Positions 1 to 10,300 of a stretch of 64,000 nucleotides of DNA are shown piece after piece. The stretch is taken from the NCBI GenBank assembly GCA_013115145.1, contig JAAPAO010000132.1:1-64000 (forward strand), in the 5' to 3' direction. The position numbers were made by a program, and so were the translations under genes. The notes beneath the pieces were generated by a model. It was not told the origin of the DNA and did not search any database. It saw only the letters and a program-made list of their open reading frames with translations. Source of the DNA: Perkinsus chesapeaki (taxonomy: Eukaryota > Perkinsozoa > Perkinsida > Perkinsidae). Every line of letters starts with the position of its first letter. The first letter of the stretch is position 1.

Positions 1-34
1 GCTCAAGACGACGACTAACTGGAAGGTTACTTAC

Positions 35-117
35 ACGTCCGACTGTGAAGCAGAGATACCACGGAAGGACCTTCCTTTAGCTTCTTCAAGATCAACTTTT
101 ACAGGGCTAACAGCCAT
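35..117 (-). CDS. 5' coding exon of a gene cut by the left edge
   Basis: On the minus strand an ATG at 117 opens an 83-nt reading frame beginning MAVSPVKVDLEEAKGR and running into a strong GTAAGT donor just below position 35. This looks like a genuine first exon whose gene continues leftwards out of the window. About 28 residues are visible, mixed charged with no signal peptide, and no family is recognisable. The start was chosen because it is the first ATG in frame with the donor. Confidence 0.4.
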
Positions 118-861
118 TGGAAATATTATTACAACAACTGAGAAGATTATGATTGTTATGACGTCAGACGATTATCCCTCTAGCTTAAATGGTAAACTCT
201 AGCTAGCCCTGGTAAGAGGCGCCAGCTTGACAGTCAGATTATATCAACGGCTTAAGTAACGATCACAACAGGACAAGACTGTAAGACTCTGGTATATAAC
301 ATCATATCTACCAAAGTGAGGGGACAAGCTGTGGCACTAGGCTGGTAGAGAGTAGGAGCTGAAACGAGTAATATGTGGGTAGTGTAGGGGGGACAGCGTG
401 ACACAAAGAAGTCACCCAAGTTGGGTGATGAGTATTCAGTGCTGATTAGTTGTTTCGGTTGGATGGATTATGTAGGTATTGGGCCTTAAGGGAGGATACA
501 AGTAATAATATAATGTATAAATGACGATATAGTGCCATATTGTTGAAGCAAAGGATAGAGATTCTCAAGATACCATGTCCCATCGACCACGACCTCTTGG
601 AGAACAGAACAACCTTGTTGCAGTCCCTTGATTGAATTTACTACGGAATAGATTTGTTAAAGGTGTGACTTTCGATATTTCAGCGAAACTGTAGTGTATA
701 TCCTTTACCACACAACTTCCTATCTGTGCAAATTTACCATCCTTCACCATATGCTTACAACCACCAGCACTGTACAGCTCCCCGAAGCTGTTCTACCACT
801 TCTACCTCCACAACCAGGAAGCGGATGACTGGGTCAGATCGCCTCCACTGTGCAGTCGTTT

Positions 862-936
862 ATGGGTGCGAAACTGCTTAATGAGGCACCCCCTATTATG
901 GGTGCGAAACTGCTTAATGAGGCACCCCCTATTATG
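862..936. repeat. Perfect 36-bp tandem duplication
   Basis: Two identical, directly adjacent 36-bp units (862-897 and 898-933) are followed by the first three bases of a third copy. The unit begins ATGGGTGCGAAACTGC and contains a run of five C. It is the only perfect tandem repeat of this size that I noticed in the window. It lies in non-coding sequence and no function is evident. Confidence 0.95.
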
Positions 937-1433
937 CATTATTTACTATCCCTAACTAAAGTAATCTGAAGTATTCATGTTTTGAATGCTAGTGGTCCTC
1001 ATATGTTTACTTCGTTCTGCTGATTTACTAATATTAGATCGTTACCATCCTTCCACGGACATTTTTTCGAAAGGCCTTCTTACGACATTGGTTCTAGGGT
1101 ACGTAATAAGTCGCTACAGTCTAGTAACCCACAACTCATTCTACTGTAACAATTTTGATGGATAAATGACGGTGTGGCAGGCAGTGTGTCTTGGCATGTG
1201 CCAAGTGGGAGAGAGAGCGCTGCAAGAGTCGTAAAGATGCTCTCCTAACGAACTCCACAGAAAGTGGTGGGCTAATTCGGGATTCGATTTAAAGATCACC
1301 CGGTTAAAGGCCCTCTCACAGTCCCTAGCCTCGTACCTTGAACTTTAACGAAACTGGTTCTGGAACTGGTTTTGGGAATCGGAACCAGTTTAATGAACGA
1401 GCCGCCTGTGGGGAACATGTTCTAGAGAATTGA

Positions 1434-1470
1434 TCTTGTGGTCGACGCAGGTTCGATCCGACGCGTTGAC
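1434..1470 (+). repeat. tRNA T-arm/B-box-like fragment
   Basis: The stretch contains GGTTCGATCC (1450-1459), a match to the internal B-box of tRNA genes, preceded by GTGGTCGACGCA. No complete cloverleaf can be folded around it, because acceptor and D arms are not evident. It is therefore called a tRNA-derived fragment rather than a tRNA gene. Similar fragments occur inside introns elsewhere in the window. Confidence 0.35.
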
Positions 1471-1589
1471 ATTTTAATCCGTGATGTGGGTTTATAAAGG
1501 TTATCACACATGGAATTGTTGCTAGCCTCTGATAATCCCATTATAGATTCTCCCTCATTCTCGTAGCAGCCCGTATCACTTTCCCTGTA

Positions 1590-3502
1590 ATGCCATCCAG
1601 ACCATCATCATCCCGTAGCTCCCCTTTAATATCTGCGGTAATGTCCACGGCTAACTGTGACTTCTTAGATGCAGCTCGAAGGGGAGACTTTGTCACTTGT
1701 AAGGCTATTAGAGACAATGATGGTAGTAGTAATATCTAATCCTTCACTCACATTGGCCTTCTTAGAATCTGTTGACATTAACTCGACATCACCGGATACC
1801 GGTATGAGCGCTGCTCATTACTGCGTGTTGGGAGGGGGCGACAGAGATGTTATGGAATGGTTGAATAAAGAGGTTAGATGCAGATGTCCGTAAGTTGTAT
1901 GATAAAATATCTTTTAGGGCATTGATTGGCATATTCGTGACCTGGACAATCGGACTCCTCTACAATGTGCCATTCAAAGGTCGGCTCAGACGGCAGTAGA
2001 CTTCTTCGTCTCTAATGTGTTTGAGTGAGTATCCGAGCTTCAAGCTTGCATATATTGCCTATTAGTCCTGTTCAAAGCTTATTCTACGTCCATTTTGATG
2101 AGCTCCCCTCAGATGATACTCTAGTTAGTATCATTAATGATAAATCCATTCCAGAAAAGCAGCTCACGCAAATGTAATAGAAGAGGGATTTTATCTCTCT
2201 GTATGGCTGTCGCAGGTTTCCCCAGTTCAATGGTATGCAATTATGTCATTTGCTTGCTGAATGTTCCCGTAGAGCTCCACTAGATGCAGTAAGCTCTTAA
2301 CAGAATGACCCAACATACCCTTGGTCCTCTGTTAGCTTGCTTCCCGTATAAAGACACCATTGTCATCCGTGTTGGATTGTGATGGCAACGGTTGCCTTCA
2401 TTATGCCAGTGCGAATGCCCTCATCAGACTTCAGCGGAAGATGATGCCTGAAGATAATGAAGATGAGGATGATGAAGAGGAGGAGATGAAAGTCTAGTAA
2501 TTCTGGGGGCGGGTTCAGATCGATGGTCAATTCGGCGTTCAGCGTTCCCTCGCCTGAGGTCCTCCAAGAGGTACTCAATACCATTGAGGACTTGGCCAAG
2601 GTTCATGGTGTTGATATTAATCAAACTAATGATAGTGGTGACACAGCGAGTCACTTAGTGAGGCCTAGCCCGATCTCTGTAACATTATAGTCTCGTATTA
2701 GGTGGCTGGAGTAGCTCCTACAGGGGAGATAGCACTCGCCTTCCTGCAGACTCTTCACCATCTCGGTGGCGATATGCGAGGTAGCTGCTCATGATGATGA
2801 TGATGTGTTCCGCAGGGTTTTATCTCGTTAGTTCGGAACTGTGATTCCCAATGTGTTGGTATGATACTAGCAGAGATGCATGGTAATGGCCCATGGATCG
2901 ATTGGATTATATCTGAGGCTGGATGTGATCCCATTGCCACTAGTGCTGAGGGGCTTACTATTCAGCAATATGTAATAGAGGGTATCTAGCGGGATTAAAG
3001 GCGTGTATTTTCATCAACTTGTTTGATGATATTATCGTACACCCGAGCTTCAACATGTAGAATTCATCAAGTGGGCATTTCAGAAGCCGTGCAACACCAG
3101 AGTCGGCATTAATAGGTTTGTGACATTATAAGAATTGAATTCTTTATAATAACTTTTATGCTGGAGTAACTTCACCTGCAGTCAATGAACGGCGATGCAT
3201 GATGATCTCGTATAAGCAGTATTGTAGGACCATCTATCTGTCGACCATATTAGCTCCCTTAGTAGTTCCAATGATAGTGCAATGGAGTGTCGATGCCTTC
3301 GTTGAAATGTTAAAGCTACCCTCTTATCTAGGCTAATGAGCACGATGAAGACTGGGATAGCTCTTCCACTTCCTCCTCGACATCATCCGACTATGATGTT
3401 ATATCGCCATCACTAGTGGGAGGTTTGGGTGTCATACAAGAGGAGGATGAAGAAGAGGAAGAAGATGAAGAGGACGACGAAGATATACAGGATGCTGATT
3501 AG
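1590..3502 (+). CDS. Ankyrin-repeat protein with acidic C-terminus
   Basis: A multi-exon gene with about ten short introns. The start is ATG 1590, giving a Ser-rich beginning and then DFLDAARRGDFVTCKAIRDN, a typical first ankyrin helix. Later exons carry further ankyrin-like segments, such as DLDNRTPLQCAIQRSAQTA near 1940, DCDGNGCLHYASANALI near 2373 and VDINQTNDSGDTASHLVR near 2610. A degenerate repeat region around 2855-2990 includes WIISEAGCDPIA. The last exon is Ser/Thr-rich and ends in a long Asp/Glu tract, with the stop at 3500-3502. Ankyrin repeats bind proteins, but no partner can be inferred. Internal exon boundaries are approximate. The family is sure; the identity is not. Confidence 0.72.
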
Positions 3503-3557
3503 GTCGTATATATAACCAGCTCGCTGGGATTTGAACCCGCGACCTTATGGTCTTTAG
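3503..3557 (-). repeat. tRNA 3'-half-like sequence bounded by GT and AG
   Basis: Read on the minus strand this contains CATAAGGTCGCGGGTTCAAA followed by TCCCAGCGAG, closely resembling the variable-loop and T-arm part of a eukaryotic elongator tRNA. The other half of a cloverleaf is not present, so it is not an intact tRNA gene. On the plus strand the segment starts with GT and ends with AG directly after the ankyrin stop codon. It could be an intron in untranslated sequence, or just a fragment. Confidence 0.45.
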
Positions 3558-3853
3558 GTTGCAACCAGGTGTAGATAATATCGGTTGGAATCTGCGGTAT
3601 TTGTCTTCTTCTTCTTCCCTTTCTTCTTCGTCTCTAATCCTCTTTCTCTCCTACTCGATGATGATGACGGCAGCAGGTAGCCCCCCAACGTTAATATCCA
3701 CTCACCAACGTAAAACCAACGTAAACTTCCTTGATTGTTTCTATACCACCACCACTAACAAATTATCCATAATGATGTTTCCAAATACAACTGTTGTGTG
3801 GTTCATCTCCCCCCTCCCTAACACACGTTCCCTGCAGCCTTCCTCTTGCTTTA

Positions 3854-6541
3854 ATGGCTGCTTCATCGCCTACTAGCTGGCAGCTCTATAAGAGGCTAAC
3901 TGCGGCAGCCTCTCGTTCCTTTAGAAGCAAGTCCGGCAGCACTCATGCCACACCAGAGGAAGGGTCATCAACACCTTCTTCCTCATCGTCGGACCAAGGC
4001 GAGTCGACTACTAGTGGTTTCGTCTTTGTCTACTTGAAATGGCTTCATAAGCTTCGCTGGGTTACCATACCATTGGTCATCGGTCTAGTTGTGGCTGGCG
4101 TATTCGGTTTGATTAACGTCTTCAATGTTACTGATGATGACTTTGCTATTCCCCCGGGAACTAGGTCATACGAGAACCAGGAGAAGTACAACAGATGGTA
4201 CGCTCCTATTCCATCTCATACCACTCCTTCTCCAACTCCCAGCCCAACCCCTCCCCCTCAGCCAACACAGCCACCCCTACGGTACACACCTAGTGAGACC
4301 ATGCTGATACAGAGGCTTGATGGCACTTCACTGCTTGATGATAATCTACTATATAACGTGACGCGTTATGTCTATGATAAGTGGCCAGCACCAGAGTACC
4401 TGTTGACCAGTTATATAGCATACAAGGAGAATGGTGACCTACTGAAGGCAGAGGTGCTTATATCGGGCAATCACAGTGCTACTATGATGCAAGTGTGGTT
4501 TGAGGAAAGCCTTTCCGGGCAAGTCAGACAGCTGGAACATGAGATGGTCGAAGGTCTCTACAATGAATTTGGTTCAGACATAATTTTCGCAGGCTTCACC
4601 GGCACTTACACTAACGATATCGAAGCCAAAGTCATGACCGAACAAGAAGTCCTTCACTCGGATGCCATTGTGATTCCTGTTAGTTTCGTCTTGCTTGCTT
4701 TGGTTGTCCGTTCCTGGCGTATGATCCTCATTCCACTGGTGTCTATAGTCGTTACTGCTAGTTTCTCGGCTGGCCTATTATATCTCATTGCACGCTATTG
4801 GTTGAAGGTAACCTCAGCAGCTCCTGCTGTGATAGCCTTCCTTATAGTGGCATTATCCTTCGACTATTCGTTATTCATTCTTACTCGTTTCCGAGAGGAA
4901 ATCCAAGAGCACGGCCATACACCATTCGAGGCTCTAGGACTCAGCGTCCGTCACAGCGGCCATGTTATTATGGGATCTGGTTCAACGCTTACACTTTGCT
5001 TTATTGGTTTACTATTTATCCCTATTGTACAGTTCCGGTCTCTGGGAGCTGGCCTTATGATAGCTGTTATTCTAGCGGTTATCACTAACTTGACAGTCAT
5101 TCCTACACTCATGCTGTCCTTTCCTAAATTCTTTTCTACCTTTGGTTTCTTCGGTATCTCTAAGATTTTCAAAAGTTGTTCTTCGAGAATACCCCGACCT
5201 AAGATACCTTGCTGGTTCCACTGGGCAAAGTTTACGACTAAATGGTATTCAACTATTCTCGCTGTTGCCATAATAATCGGCCTTGGTGTTCCCTTTACTA
5301 TATTTGTCACCGAAATGGAGACCTCACCAGACATGACACTACTGCAGCCTCGTGGGATGTCCACAGCTGAGACCCTAGAACGTATCCAGGAGTCCTTCTC
5401 GCCTGGACTCTGGGCACCTTATACCATCATGCTTGGTTCTAAGCAGGGTGATATATTTGAGAGCAAAGAGTACTGGGAAGCGGCTCAAAGCTTCCAGGAG
5501 GAATTGGCACACAACTTGCTCGTAGGCCAGAACACTTCTATTCTTGCGAGCGTTATGTTCATGAAGCTTGACAGTGTCCCCACTATCTCTATGCCTTACT
5601 CTATGGCTAAGTTCGCTACCGGCCCTCTATGCAAGCTGAGTGTTTGTAGCTACTTTCAAGAAGGACTAGCGGTCACTGTTAACCCAGCTGGCACTGCTGT
5701 CACTGCCACCCTTATTGCAGACCAAGCACCTACTTCTACTGCCTCTGAGAAGTTCGTCTATGATCTACGCGCCTTAGTAGATAAATACAACTCTGAGTAC
5801 GGTGATGTTATTGAGATTCTGGAAAACGGTATTAGTTGCCAAACCTATGATTCTAATAGAGCTGTTATGAGCAGCTTCGTTGTGACTCTAGGTGTTATCT
5901 TGGCAATATGTATCATCGTTGTTGGTTTCCTTTATCAATCCGTACTCATTCCACTAAGATCTGTGGTTACTATATACATCACACTGGTGTTCTCTTTTGG
6001 CTTCACTATAGGCGTATTCCAGCTAGGCTGGTTCGATGGTCTCAATTGTGCAACTCTATCCTCAGAAGTGTCTCAAGGTCTCTCCTGGGTTGTGGTGCCG
6101 ATATGCTTCGCAGTAGTCCTTGGCCTGAGCCTCGATTACGAGATTTTCCTGCTCGGCCGGATAACGGAGGCTCGAAAGCTTGGTTACGGTGACAAGGCCT
6201 CTATCGAGATCGGCGTATGGAAGACGGGTTCTGTTATCTCCATGGCCGGTGTAATCATGGCAGTTGCCTTCCTTGGGTTGGTGCTAACATCTAGCCCTAT
6301 GCTCAACCAAGCCGGCTTCTTGCTTGTTGTTGCCGTCCTATTGGATACCTTCGTCGTGAGACCCTTCATGACACCTGCTTTAATGGCTATTCTTGGACGG
6401 TGGAATTGGTGGCCGCACAAGACGACACCGGTGCGTTACAATGACAGCAAGTACCTTCTTGATTTAGAGCAGGGAACTAGTTCTGAGGCAGCTACAGTTG
6501 ATGATACTTCCTCTACTACACCATCATCATCTGAAGTCTAG
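3854..6541 (+). CDS. MMPL/RND-superfamily membrane transporter, intronless
   Basis: A single uninterrupted frame of 895 codons. ATG 3854 is preferred over the in-frame ATG at 3794, because the upstream stretch is not protein-like and 3854 gives a cytosolic Ser-rich start. The first membrane segment (about residues 67-90, WVTIPLVIGLVVAGVFGL) is followed by a Pro/Thr-rich extracellular stretch. Two homologous MMPL-type membrane blocks follow: about residues 270-440, containing ALSFDYSLFILTRFREE, and about 680-850, containing LGLSLDYEIFLLGRITEA. The paired (S/L)xDYxxF(L)xxR motifs are those of the proton-relay helix of MMPL proteins. Such pumps export lipids or other hydrophobic cargo; the substrate is unknown here. 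The lack of introns contrasts with every neighbour and may reflect retroposition or transfer. Confidence 0.9.
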   Translation: MAASSPTSWQLYKRLTAAASRSFRSKSGSTHATPEEGSSTPSSSSSDQGESTTSGFVFVYLKWLHKLRWVTIPLVIGLVVAGVFGLINVFNVTDDDFAIPPGTRSYENQEKYNRWYAPIPSHTTPSPTPSPTPPPQPTQPPLRYTPSETMLIQRLDGTSLLDDNLLYNVTRYVYDKWPAPEYLLTSYIAYKENGDLLKAEVLISGNHSATMMQVWFEESLSGQVRQLEHEMVEGLYNEFGSDIIFAGFTGTYTNDIEAKVMTEQEVLHSDAIVIPVSFVLLALVVRSWRMILIPLVSIVVTASFSAGLLYLIARYWLKVTSAAPAVIAFLIVALSFDYSLFILTRFREEIQEHGHTPFEALGLSVRHSGHVIMGSGSTLTLCFIGLLFIPIVQFRSLGAGLMIAVILAVITNLTVIPTLMLSFPKFFSTFGFFGISKIFKSCSSRIPRPKIPCWFHWAKFTTKWYSTILAVAIIIGLGVPFTIFVTEMETSPDMTLLQPRGMSTAETLERIQESFSPGLWAPYTIMLGSKQGDIFESKEYWEAAQSFQEELAHNLLVGQNTSILASVMFMKLDSVPTISMPYSMAKFATGPLCKLSVCSYFQEGLAVTVNPAGTAVTATLIADQAPTSTASEKFVYDLRALVDKYNSEYGDVIEILENGISCQTYDSNRAVMSSFVVTLGVILAICIIVVGFLYQSVLIPLRSVVTIYITLVFSFGFTIGVFQLGWFDGLNCATLSSEVSQGLSWVVVPICFAVVLGLSLDYEIFLLGRITEARKLGYGDKASIEIGVWKTGSVISMAGVIMAVAFLGLVLTSSPMLNQAGFLLVVAVLLDTFVVRPFMTPALMAILGRWNWWPHKTTPVRYNDSKYLLDLEQGTSSEAATVDDTSSTTPSSSEV

Positions 6542-7328
6542 CCTTCGACGACTATTGTCTATAACACTGTGTGTTGCCAGTGTGTCTACGTTCTGTCTAA
6601 GTTGTTCCTGTATCAAATATCCACTGCGTACTGCGTTGAACTCCTTGTCTCAAGTTACCCCATTATGTTCCTACTATTGTTATAAGACATTCCCTTTCTA
6701 ATGTTGTTCTTTCGGTTGTGGTGACCAATATTCACCACATCTCATATTTATCGTTTCTACAACATACTTGCTGCGGCTTTATCTCTTCGGTTTGAGGATT
6801 GTTTGCTAACTGGAGATAGTTCTCGTGTTTGACTGCTCTGTTGTTGTAGTTCGTGGCCACTCAAGTGCGAGTTGTGTTCTAGTTGTTACACTCGAAAGCC
6901 AAACAGTAAAAGTGAATATGAAACTTTCTATTTGAGAGTATCCAAGTAGTTCAAGGCGTCGAAGTCTAAAAACACATAATCAAATAAGTTGTCAATAACC
7001 CTTCGCGTTGCAAGAGGGAAATGTAGCTTCAACATTCTCTTGTGGATACGAAGCCACAGACCAACCGATTGGAATAAGTGCGGTTCGCTGTGCTTCTTTC
7101 TGATGAGGAATTTATGTGATTCCTTGTATGCCACCGTATTGCAAAGAGCTGTCAAATGCCGCAGTATCTGAAGACTTATTTAGTGACAGTGTGGAGTTGG
7201 GGAGAGTCACCTCGGCATGCTCGGGAGTGTACTCCTTATAAAACGCTCGCCGAGGGGCAGTGGTTCCCCTTCTCCTTTGCGTCCTCTTTTTGGTGAATAC
7301 TGGTAAGGGCCCAACTTCTGACGGCGTT
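6542..7328. other. Convergent 3' intergenic region
   Basis: This lies between the MMPL stop (plus strand) and the RICTOR stop (minus strand), so it should hold both 3' untranslated regions. It is T-rich on the plus strand just after the MMPL stop. Small open frames at 6928-7171 on both strands show no recognisable domain. I see no gene in it. Confidence 0.5.
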
Positions 7329-10300
7329 TCACCTGGAGGACAAGTACCACAGCAGCATGGTCCGAAGCAAGAGCGGCAGCTTACGGTCCATGTTGGCGAG
7401 GTCTGAGTCGGAGCTACTGCTGCTACTGCTACTGCTAGTCTCTCGTTGGGCCTCTCGAGCGTTCTTTCTAGCTGCGTAACTCAAGTCGACATCCTCACCG
7501 TTGGGGTCTGACGTGGCAAAAGGTTTAAGAGCAAAGTTGCTACTGGCAACTCACTGTATACGGACGGCGTTAATGCCGAGAAGGGATTAGCGGCCAATAG
7601 CCTCTTCAACGACGCTGCTTCACCGTCCTCCCCCTCCGAAGAGGAAGATGAGGGTTCGGAGTCTTCAACGCCACCACGGTCAAGATAGGCGTGCCGGTAT
7701 CGACCCAACATGTTCTCTGATCCTGCTCGTCGCATACGAGTTGGGGACGCTCCTGATCAACGGGGAGTGCTCAACACCCTATCCTCTTGGACTTCTTACG
7801 AGCATCATCTTCATCCTCACTATCAGGCTGGCAAAACAACGGCGATGCCCCACCATGTAAACCTGGAACAGAGCTTCAGACAGAGAGGAACGTCAGCAAA
7901 GGGCCTCACCAGACCGGTCGACTTCTCTTACCGACAAGTCTGAAGATGAGGCTGTCGAGGAGGTCGACAAGTCGCTGTACTCCTCCATTGAGGACCTACA
8001 GTGAGGAGTCCACGGAGCATCCGCTCAAGATGGCAGACACCTACATATCTTCATCGGCAGGTTTTTCGTCTTTATCAACATGACCAAGGAACTCCTCTAT
8101 TTCCACAGGGCCGTGCACCACGGGGTCCCATCCTAGATTCAGTAGGGCTTGGTGAGCGCTAGGGACAGAACACAGCAGGGACAGGGCGTATATTGCCGAG
8201 CCTGAGAGATAGTATAAGATAGTCCTCCGGGGAGACTTAGGCCACCTCGGAGGCAGAGGTGCTTGCATTTGGTGGCCATTTTAACGAGGGTCTCCAAAGC
8301 ACCAATATCCTCCATTAAACCAACGCCTAGCTCTCCACCGGCACCGATGTTGGCAAACTGAGCAGGAACATTGCAGATGGGCTAAAGCAGGGCGGCGGCG
8401 GCAGCAGCCTACCATCCACATGTACACTCGGCACTGGGACTGAGCCTCCGCGTTTGACTTCTCAGGGTCACCCGCAAGGCAACGCTCGAGGTGCTCTCGG
8501 GCTTCAACAAGCCACTGAGAAAAGGGATGCATTTCCTCTTCTAAACCGACTAACTTACCGGCATCTTGTTGCGCCGTAACCAGTTGACGCCGGCTGACGT
8601 GCTCGCGAGGGGCCTGCCGGGGAATGGAGGGATAGACATGAAAAAGCACTTACCGACAAATATGAAGCGGAGGGATTATCGAGATGGGAGTGGAGCTACT
8701 GGGCTCGAATCGGATCGGGAACCCAACCGACCGAACACGGATTTTGCCGTCATCACCGAGAATGAAGGTGACGATGACGCCACTCTTCGGGCATTGCCTA
8801 CCGCATTCCTATGTGGGGGACGAGATTGAGGAGGCCTACCAGCGATGATACTTGCCGAAGATGGCCTCCTCTTCACCATCGATGGCGAGGGCGTCCCGGC
8901 GCATGTCTCCAATAGGAATGCTGCACCACTCTGGGTCGGACACCAGCCCGCCTCCGTACACTGAACAATATCTGAGCGGGAATATAGAAGGGGAAGTAGG
9001 GTTAAGCTTACTGTGAACCGATGCAGAGGGCAACTTGCAGACTGTTCTTTTGGGCATCTTCATCAACCTCTAACGGAACAGGAGCTGCCACTACCAGGTG
9101 AGCCAGTGGGCCAGCCTCAAGGATGTTATGAGACTGAAGAGAGTCGGCTGTGGCGATGTTATGACGAAGATGAGCTGACCAGGACTGAGTAAGCCTTCAA
9201 TTGCTTTAATATCTTCACTGATATCCTCCTAGAGACCAGCCCACCAACAGTAAAAGACTCATTGTTGAACTTAACTGAGATATACCAGGGCAGGCGGAGT
9301 AGCCAAGGGTACCTTCAGCGAAGGATCATCGGGTGGAGGGACTGCCAAGGCTGGGCTTACTGTAGGCTCTGATACTTGTAGTTCACAGTGGGCTTTAGAT
9401 ATGACGGGTTCGGCAGGACAAAGGCAGGATCACGCTGGGACTCGGAGGGTGGCGGGAACTCGTCACTTTTGCTGCCGGAGATGCCTGGTGAGGTCTTCTA
9501 GGATGATGAAGATGCAGCGGGTAACTTACCGAGCTTGTCGGCTCTGGTCTTGTCCTCCAACGCTTCACCGTGGAACCCCACAATGGCGTGTTTAACTCGT
9601 TCGGTCCAGAGGAGATCCAGGACGTCAACCTACCGATAGAGAGGTCAATGGTGAAAGGACAGCCCGTATTTAAGTTGCTCAGCAATGGTGCGCGAAAGGG
9701 CAGAAGAGAGGGGAAGGGATAGAAATGAGCTCATCCAACCTCGCAGAAAATGTGTTCCGGGAAATGACCAATTGCTCCAGACATGTGACCGGTAATTTGA
9801 TTGAGAATATGGTTCTAATGAAAGAGTGTTCCTCCTGGTAACAGTTGGTGTTATTCCATGACTCGTGGAGGCAGCAGCCCATCAACATAGCCATCAACTG
9901 GCTGCTGCTGGTGTTGCTTACATATCGCTTCATCTCTTCATCCACCCATCGCTGCCATTCAGTATCCAGCCAACCATCTTGTATGTGTTTTTGGCACATC
10001 TCCTCATTTGATAGAAGGCATAGCCTCACTGGACAATCAAGGTCGCTTAGTGACCCACCATACTTCACCATCTCATCTAGTACAACGTGATCGGTGTTAT
10101 AGTAGCTGATGACAAGGACTTCCGTTGATAATGTAAAGGAGGAGGGCCTACAGTGCGACATATCCCATAGAAGCGAGAGCTGTCTGAGCCATAGCCTGGG
10201 AGCCAGCAATGTCAAGCTCGAGGTGCTGCACTAGAACCTGACTGAAGTGATGGACAAAGGGGCTCTTCACCACTGCTGATTACCCTAGTGGCCCATCTGA

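Larger units (their letters stand above)
118..1589. other. Gene-poor interval
   Basis: I see no convincing coding exon here. Short open frames exist on the minus strand around 565-750 and 1325-1507, but they show no family resemblance or consistent splice signals. The interval contains a 36-bp tandem duplication (862-936) and a tRNA T-arm-like motif near 1434-1470. The left part presumably holds the upstream region of the minus-strand gene starting at 117. The right part would be the promoter of the ankyrin gene at 1590. Confidence 0.5.

Noticed and set aside
3503-3620. A complete tRNA gene on the minus strand
   Set aside because: Only the T-arm side resembles a tRNA. The anticodon loop is not seven bases, the acceptor stem does not pair, and no A-box is present.
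3547-3876. Separate plus-strand gene overlapping the MMPL start
   Set aside because: The frame is Ser/Leu low-complexity sequence in the leader region, with no domain and no splice support.
4951-5364. Antisense gene inside the MMPL transporter
   Set aside because: A long open frame on the opposite strand of strongly coding sequence; no independent motif, so it is a shadow of the real frame.
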